A stretch of DNA of 8,406 nt from Bacteroidales bacterium (GTDB lineage: Bacteria; Bacteroidota; Bacteroidia; Bacteroidales; JALTDM01), in NCBI GenBank assembly GCA_026996635.1, contig JALWKH010000008.1, positions 1 through 8,406 of the forward strand, given 5' to 3'. A program made the position numbers and the translations under genes. Shown piece by piece: positions 5,909 to 8,406 of this stretch; the stretch's first letter is position 1, and each line of letters starts with the position of its first letter. The notes below the pieces were generated by a model that worked only from the letters and a program-made list of their open reading frames with translations, searched no databases and was not told where the DNA came from.

Positions 5909-8290
5909 ATTCTCTTCTTGTTTATTTGTGCTGTCGGCAGGTTGGGTGTTGGTGGGTGTAGTTTGTTCTGCAACATCGGGTTGTTGTGTGCTGTTTTGTG
6001 CAAGTAAGGATTGTTGCCTCAATGTTTGCAACAGTGAGTCGTTGTTTTCTATAAATGATATGTAATACTGTGCTATAGAGTCGGCTTTGGTGTTTTTGTA
6101 TTTTTGACTTATAATCTCCAGCGTGTTTTTCATTCTTGCATAATCAGCCATTTTGGCATATGTAAATGCTTCGATCAATAAAAACTTAGGTTCTAGGTAG
6201 TTGTTGTGTTTACTTTTATAAATGTTTATGGCTTTGAGTGCAGTGTTTAACATATTGTTGGTGTAATATTCATAAGCCTTTATGTACAGGTCTTTTATGC
6301 TGTCGCATGCAGCTTCTTTACGAGCCAAATATTCGGGGTCTGATATCAATTTGTTTATTTCACTGTCGGGAAATTCTTTGGCTATGAGAGATTTATAGTA
6401 ATTGCTTTTTTCTTCGTTCTTTTTCAACTTATAAAGTTGGTAAAGGTTATAATAGGCATTTAACTTGTTTTTACTGTTCGGAAAACGTTTTACAAGCATT
6501 TCGAAATATTTTATGGCAAGGTCATATTCGCCAAACCTTTCGCGATAGATTATACCCGTTTCATACATAGCGTCTTCCAATCTTTGGTTGGAGACTTGCA
6601 TTGCGGAATCTGTTAACGGAATGTTTTTCAAATAAAAATCTTCTGTTTCGTCCAATGGGACACCGTTAACCAATGAGTCTGACGGGTTAAATGATGTGCT
6701 GTCGGTTTGGTCTGCCATCATACCGGCAGAAGCTTTGTTTTTTCGTCTCCAGTTATCTTCGAGCGGGCGGTTACCCCAAATTCTTTTAAATGTAGCTTTA
6801 CCCAAAGATACAGTTGCAGGATTATAAAAGTACCATTTTCCCGAATTGTTGGTGTTAAAATTAGGATTGTTTGCATTTTGCATTTGTTGGTACATATGGA
6901 ATTGCTGTTGTTCGGCTTCTTGTTTCCTTTTTTCTTCTTTTTTCTTTCTTACCTGCTTAATAATGTTGCGAATAACTTTTCGTCTTTCCTTTTCGCTGAG
7001 TGCTGCCAGTTTTTGCAAACTGTCTTCGCGGTTTACTATTTCTATGTTACGTATAAGGTCGTTGAGATTGTCTTTTCTTTCTACAATGGTGGTGTAATCA
7101 GGATAATCTTCATTTATGTATGCCATTGTGCTGTCATAATACATTTTTGCGTTTTTGTAATCACGCTTGTTGTAGTATATTGAAGCAATCATTAATAATG
7201 TTTTACCTTTTTGGTAGGTATTGTCTTTGTTGAATGCCGAAGACAATTTTAGAGCTTTAAGTGCTTCTGTAGTGTCTTTTTCTTTCAGGTAAACATTAGC
7301 TATTGCAAAGTAGATTTGGTCTTTGTATTCTTTATTTTTTTGGTCTTTAAGCATCTTGTTCAGCAATTTGATTGTGCTTTTGAAATTGCCTTTGCGTGAT
7401 ACATAAGAGGTAGCTTGGTGTATGGCTGCGGCAAATTGCATTTCGTAAGGAGCATTACTTTTGGCTACATAAGAATACAGGTTTGATGCACTTTGATAAT
7501 TTCCTAATTCTTCATACAGTTGTGCCAAAATGAATTTGTATCTTATCTTTTTTTGTTTTTTCCTTTCCAGGTTTAAGGCTTTGAGCAAATATCTGATAGC
7601 GGTTTTGTAATCTTTTTCGTAAATTTTGTTTTGTGCTATTGTTGCGTACAAATCGGCTTTTAATTTTTTCGGCAAATCTTTTTCCCCTTCCAATATAGCC
7701 AAAGCATTATCTGCATCTTCGTATTTGCCTTGTTGCATCAAAGTTTTTGCTTTCCACAATATTGCATCGTTTTTTATGGGGTCGTAGCTGTATTCGGTTT
7801 GTACATAATTAAATGCTTGCAAAGCTCCCATCAAATCGGCTTTGTAGAATTTCGCTTTACCAATTAGCATGTAAGCATCGTCAACCCACTTGTTATATTC
7901 TTTTTTGTTGTAAAAATCTTTTTTCTTTTTGCTTCTTTTGTAGTTTTTTCTGGAAGGCTGGACTGTAATAGAATGGAATTTAATAACTTTTGTTCCTTTT
8001 TCTATCACTTCATCCATTTGGGAAGAAAGTGCTTGACCTTGTGTTTTGTCCGGATATTTAAAAACCGGTAGGATTTGGGTGAAATCGTCCCTGTAATTTT
8101 TTTCAAAATTTTTTACAGCTGTTTTGAACTTATCTCTACCGTTAAAATAAGCATTGTAATGTGCCGTAAGATTATGATATGTGCGAGTCAAAAAAGTGTT
8201 TTTCTTTGTTGAACACGAGTAAAAATAAAATATTGCTAAGATTGAAACCGGCAGAAGTATGTATTTATAACTCTTTTGCAAATCCTTCAT
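5906..8290 (-). CDS. porW: PorW/SprE-like TPR lipoprotein of T9SS and gliding, lacking its C-terminal domain
   Basis: The 794-residue product starts with a lipoprotein signal (hydrophobic 10-24, then FYSC with Cys26 as the likely lipid site; the -3 Phe is unusual) and the PorW/SprE signature CSTKKNTFLTRTYHNLTAHY and NAYFNGRDKF. TPR-like helices run over about 135-395 (for example AYMLIGKAKFYKADLMGALQ, YATIAQNKIYEKDYKTAIRY, AIANVYLKEKDTTEALKALK). A highly basic coiled coil follows at about 425-465, then the family hallmark GKWYFYNPATVSLGKATFKR and IWGNRPLEDNWRRKNK (484-519). More TPR units occupy 570-750. Residues 755-794 are a low-complexity Q/T/P/N linker ending at TAG. Family members continue into a further C-terminal domain, which is found here in the same frame beyond the stop. 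PorW/SprE proteins are needed for type IX secretion, probably linking to the PorK/L/M/N core. The ATG at 8290 is the obvious start, and the gene is first in the cluster. Confidence 0.88.
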   Translation of the reverse strand: MKDLQKSYKYILLPVSILAIFYFYSCSTKKNTFLTRTYHNLTAHYNAYFNGRDKFKTAVKNFEKNYRDDFTQILPVFKYPDKTQGQALSSQMDEVIEKGTKVIKFHSITVQPSRKNYKRSKKKKDFYNKKEYNKWVDDAYMLIGKAKFYKADLMGALQAFNYVQTEYSYDPIKNDAILWKAKTLMQQGKYEDADNALAILEGEKDLPKKLKADLYATIAQNKIYEKDYKTAIRYLLKALNLERKKQKKIRYKFILAQLYEELGNYQSASNLYSYVAKSNAPYEMQFAAAIHQATSYVSRKGNFKSTIKLLNKMLKDQKNKEYKDQIYFAIANVYLKEKDTTEALKALKLSSAFNKDNTYQKGKTLLMIASIYYNKRDYKNAKMYYDSTMAYINEDYPDYTTIVERKDNLNDLIRNIEIVNREDSLQKLAALSEKERRKVIRNIIKQVRKKKEEKRKQEAEQQQFHMYQQMQNANNPNFNTNNSGKWYFYNPATVSLGKATFKRIWGNRPLEDNWRRKNKASAGMMADQTDSTSFNPSDSLVNGVPLDETEDFYLKNIPLTDSAMQVSNQRLEDAMYETGIIYRERFGEYDLAIKYFEMLVKRFPNSKNKLNAYYNLYQLYKLKKNEEKSNYYKSLIAKEFPDSEINKLISDPEYLARKEAACDSIKDLYIKAYEYYTNNMLNTALKAINIYKSKHNNYLEPKFLLIEAFTYAKMADYARMKNTLEIISQKYKNTKADSIAQYYISFIENNDSLLQTLRQQSLLAQNSTQQPDVAEQTTPTNTQPADSTNKQEEN

Positions 8291-8322
8291 TTTTTATAAT
8301 TCATATAATAACTTAGAAACTG

Positions 8323-8330
8323 CAAAAATA
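8323..8330 (-). promoter_or_regulatory. Bacteroidota-type -7 promoter element for the porW operon
   Basis: On the minus strand the bases read TATTTTTG, a full match to the TAnnTTTG -7 consensus of Bacteroidota primary sigma factor promoters. It lies about 32 nt before the porW ATG, leaving a short AT-rich leader. No convincing TTG-type -33 element is seen upstream, where the sequence is A-rich, so the call rests on the -7 element and its position. Confidence 0.5.
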
Positions 8331-8376
8331 TTTTATTTTTCCCGATTATTTTCTTTTAATCTGTAATTTAACGATA

Positions 8377-8406
8377 ATGAAAAAAAATTTTATGTATTTT
8401 TGGACA
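8377..8406 (+). CDS. Possible start of a divergent gene, cut by window edge
   Basis: An ATG at 8377 opens a frame on the plus strand (MKKNFMYFWT) that stays open to the right edge. It is the first convincing candidate for a gene divergent from porW, and the AT-rich region 8291-8376 could hold promoters for both. Only ten codons are visible, so this could be chance. A TATTTTTG at 8395-8402 on the same strand could instead be the -7 element of a gene starting further right; the two readings exclude each other. Confidence 0.2.
   Translation, partial: MKKNFMYFWT

Noticed and set aside
6707..7183. Plus-strand open frame, and another at 6846-7097
   Set aside because: Lies opposite the lysine-rich coiled coil and TPR part of porW; the Phe/Cys/Val-rich composition is the reverse complement of Lys/Glu/Asn codons.
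8395..8402. Plus-strand TATTTTTG as a firm promoter call
   Set aside because: It may be inside the first codons of a divergent gene starting at 8377, has no -33 element, and its downstream gene is outside the window.

Overview
This is an AT-rich window that looks like the chromosome of a member of the Bacteroidota. The evidence is a type IX secretion system (T9SS) regulator pair (PorW/SprE-like lipoprotein and PorX-like response regulator), a Bacteroidota-type outer-membrane protein, start sites without Shine-Dalgarno sequences but with A-rich leaders, and a TAnnTTTG-type -7 promoter element. The exact lineage cannot be fixed from the sequence; an order that carries T9SS is implied.

All recognised genes lie on the minus strand, so transcription runs from right to left. 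From the right edge: a short intergenic region (8291-8406) with a good -7 element facing left and possibly the first codons of a divergent gene; the porW/sprE-like TPR lipoprotein gene (5906-8290); the C-terminal domain of that same protein (5480-5905), in the same frame but cut off by a TAG codon at 5906-5908; porX (3906-5477), starting 2 nt after the porW frame ends; tsaE (3490-3909), overlapping porX by ATGA; a 133-nt gap with several small inverted repeats; coaX (2613-3356); an outer-membrane beta-barrel protein (1394-2653) that overlaps coaX by 41 nt; and a secreted TPR protein (1-1378) that runs off the left edge.

Functionally, porW and porX belong together: PorW-like proteins are lipoproteins needed for T9SS and gliding, and PorX is the cytoplasmic response regulator/PglZ phosphodiesterase of the T9SS control circuit. 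TsaE (tRNA t6A modification) and CoaX (first step of coenzyme A synthesis) are housekeeping genes. The barrel protein and the TPR protein after coaX form a Bacteroidota envelope gene pair of unknown function.

The most notable observation is the in-frame TAG inside porW. It falls in a low-complexity linker exactly between the TPR body and the conserved C-terminal domain, with no good start codon after it and an intact, still recognisable domain downstream. It could be a point mutation, a sequencing error, programmed readthrough or a real gene fission. Nothing in the window is a clearly new type of system.
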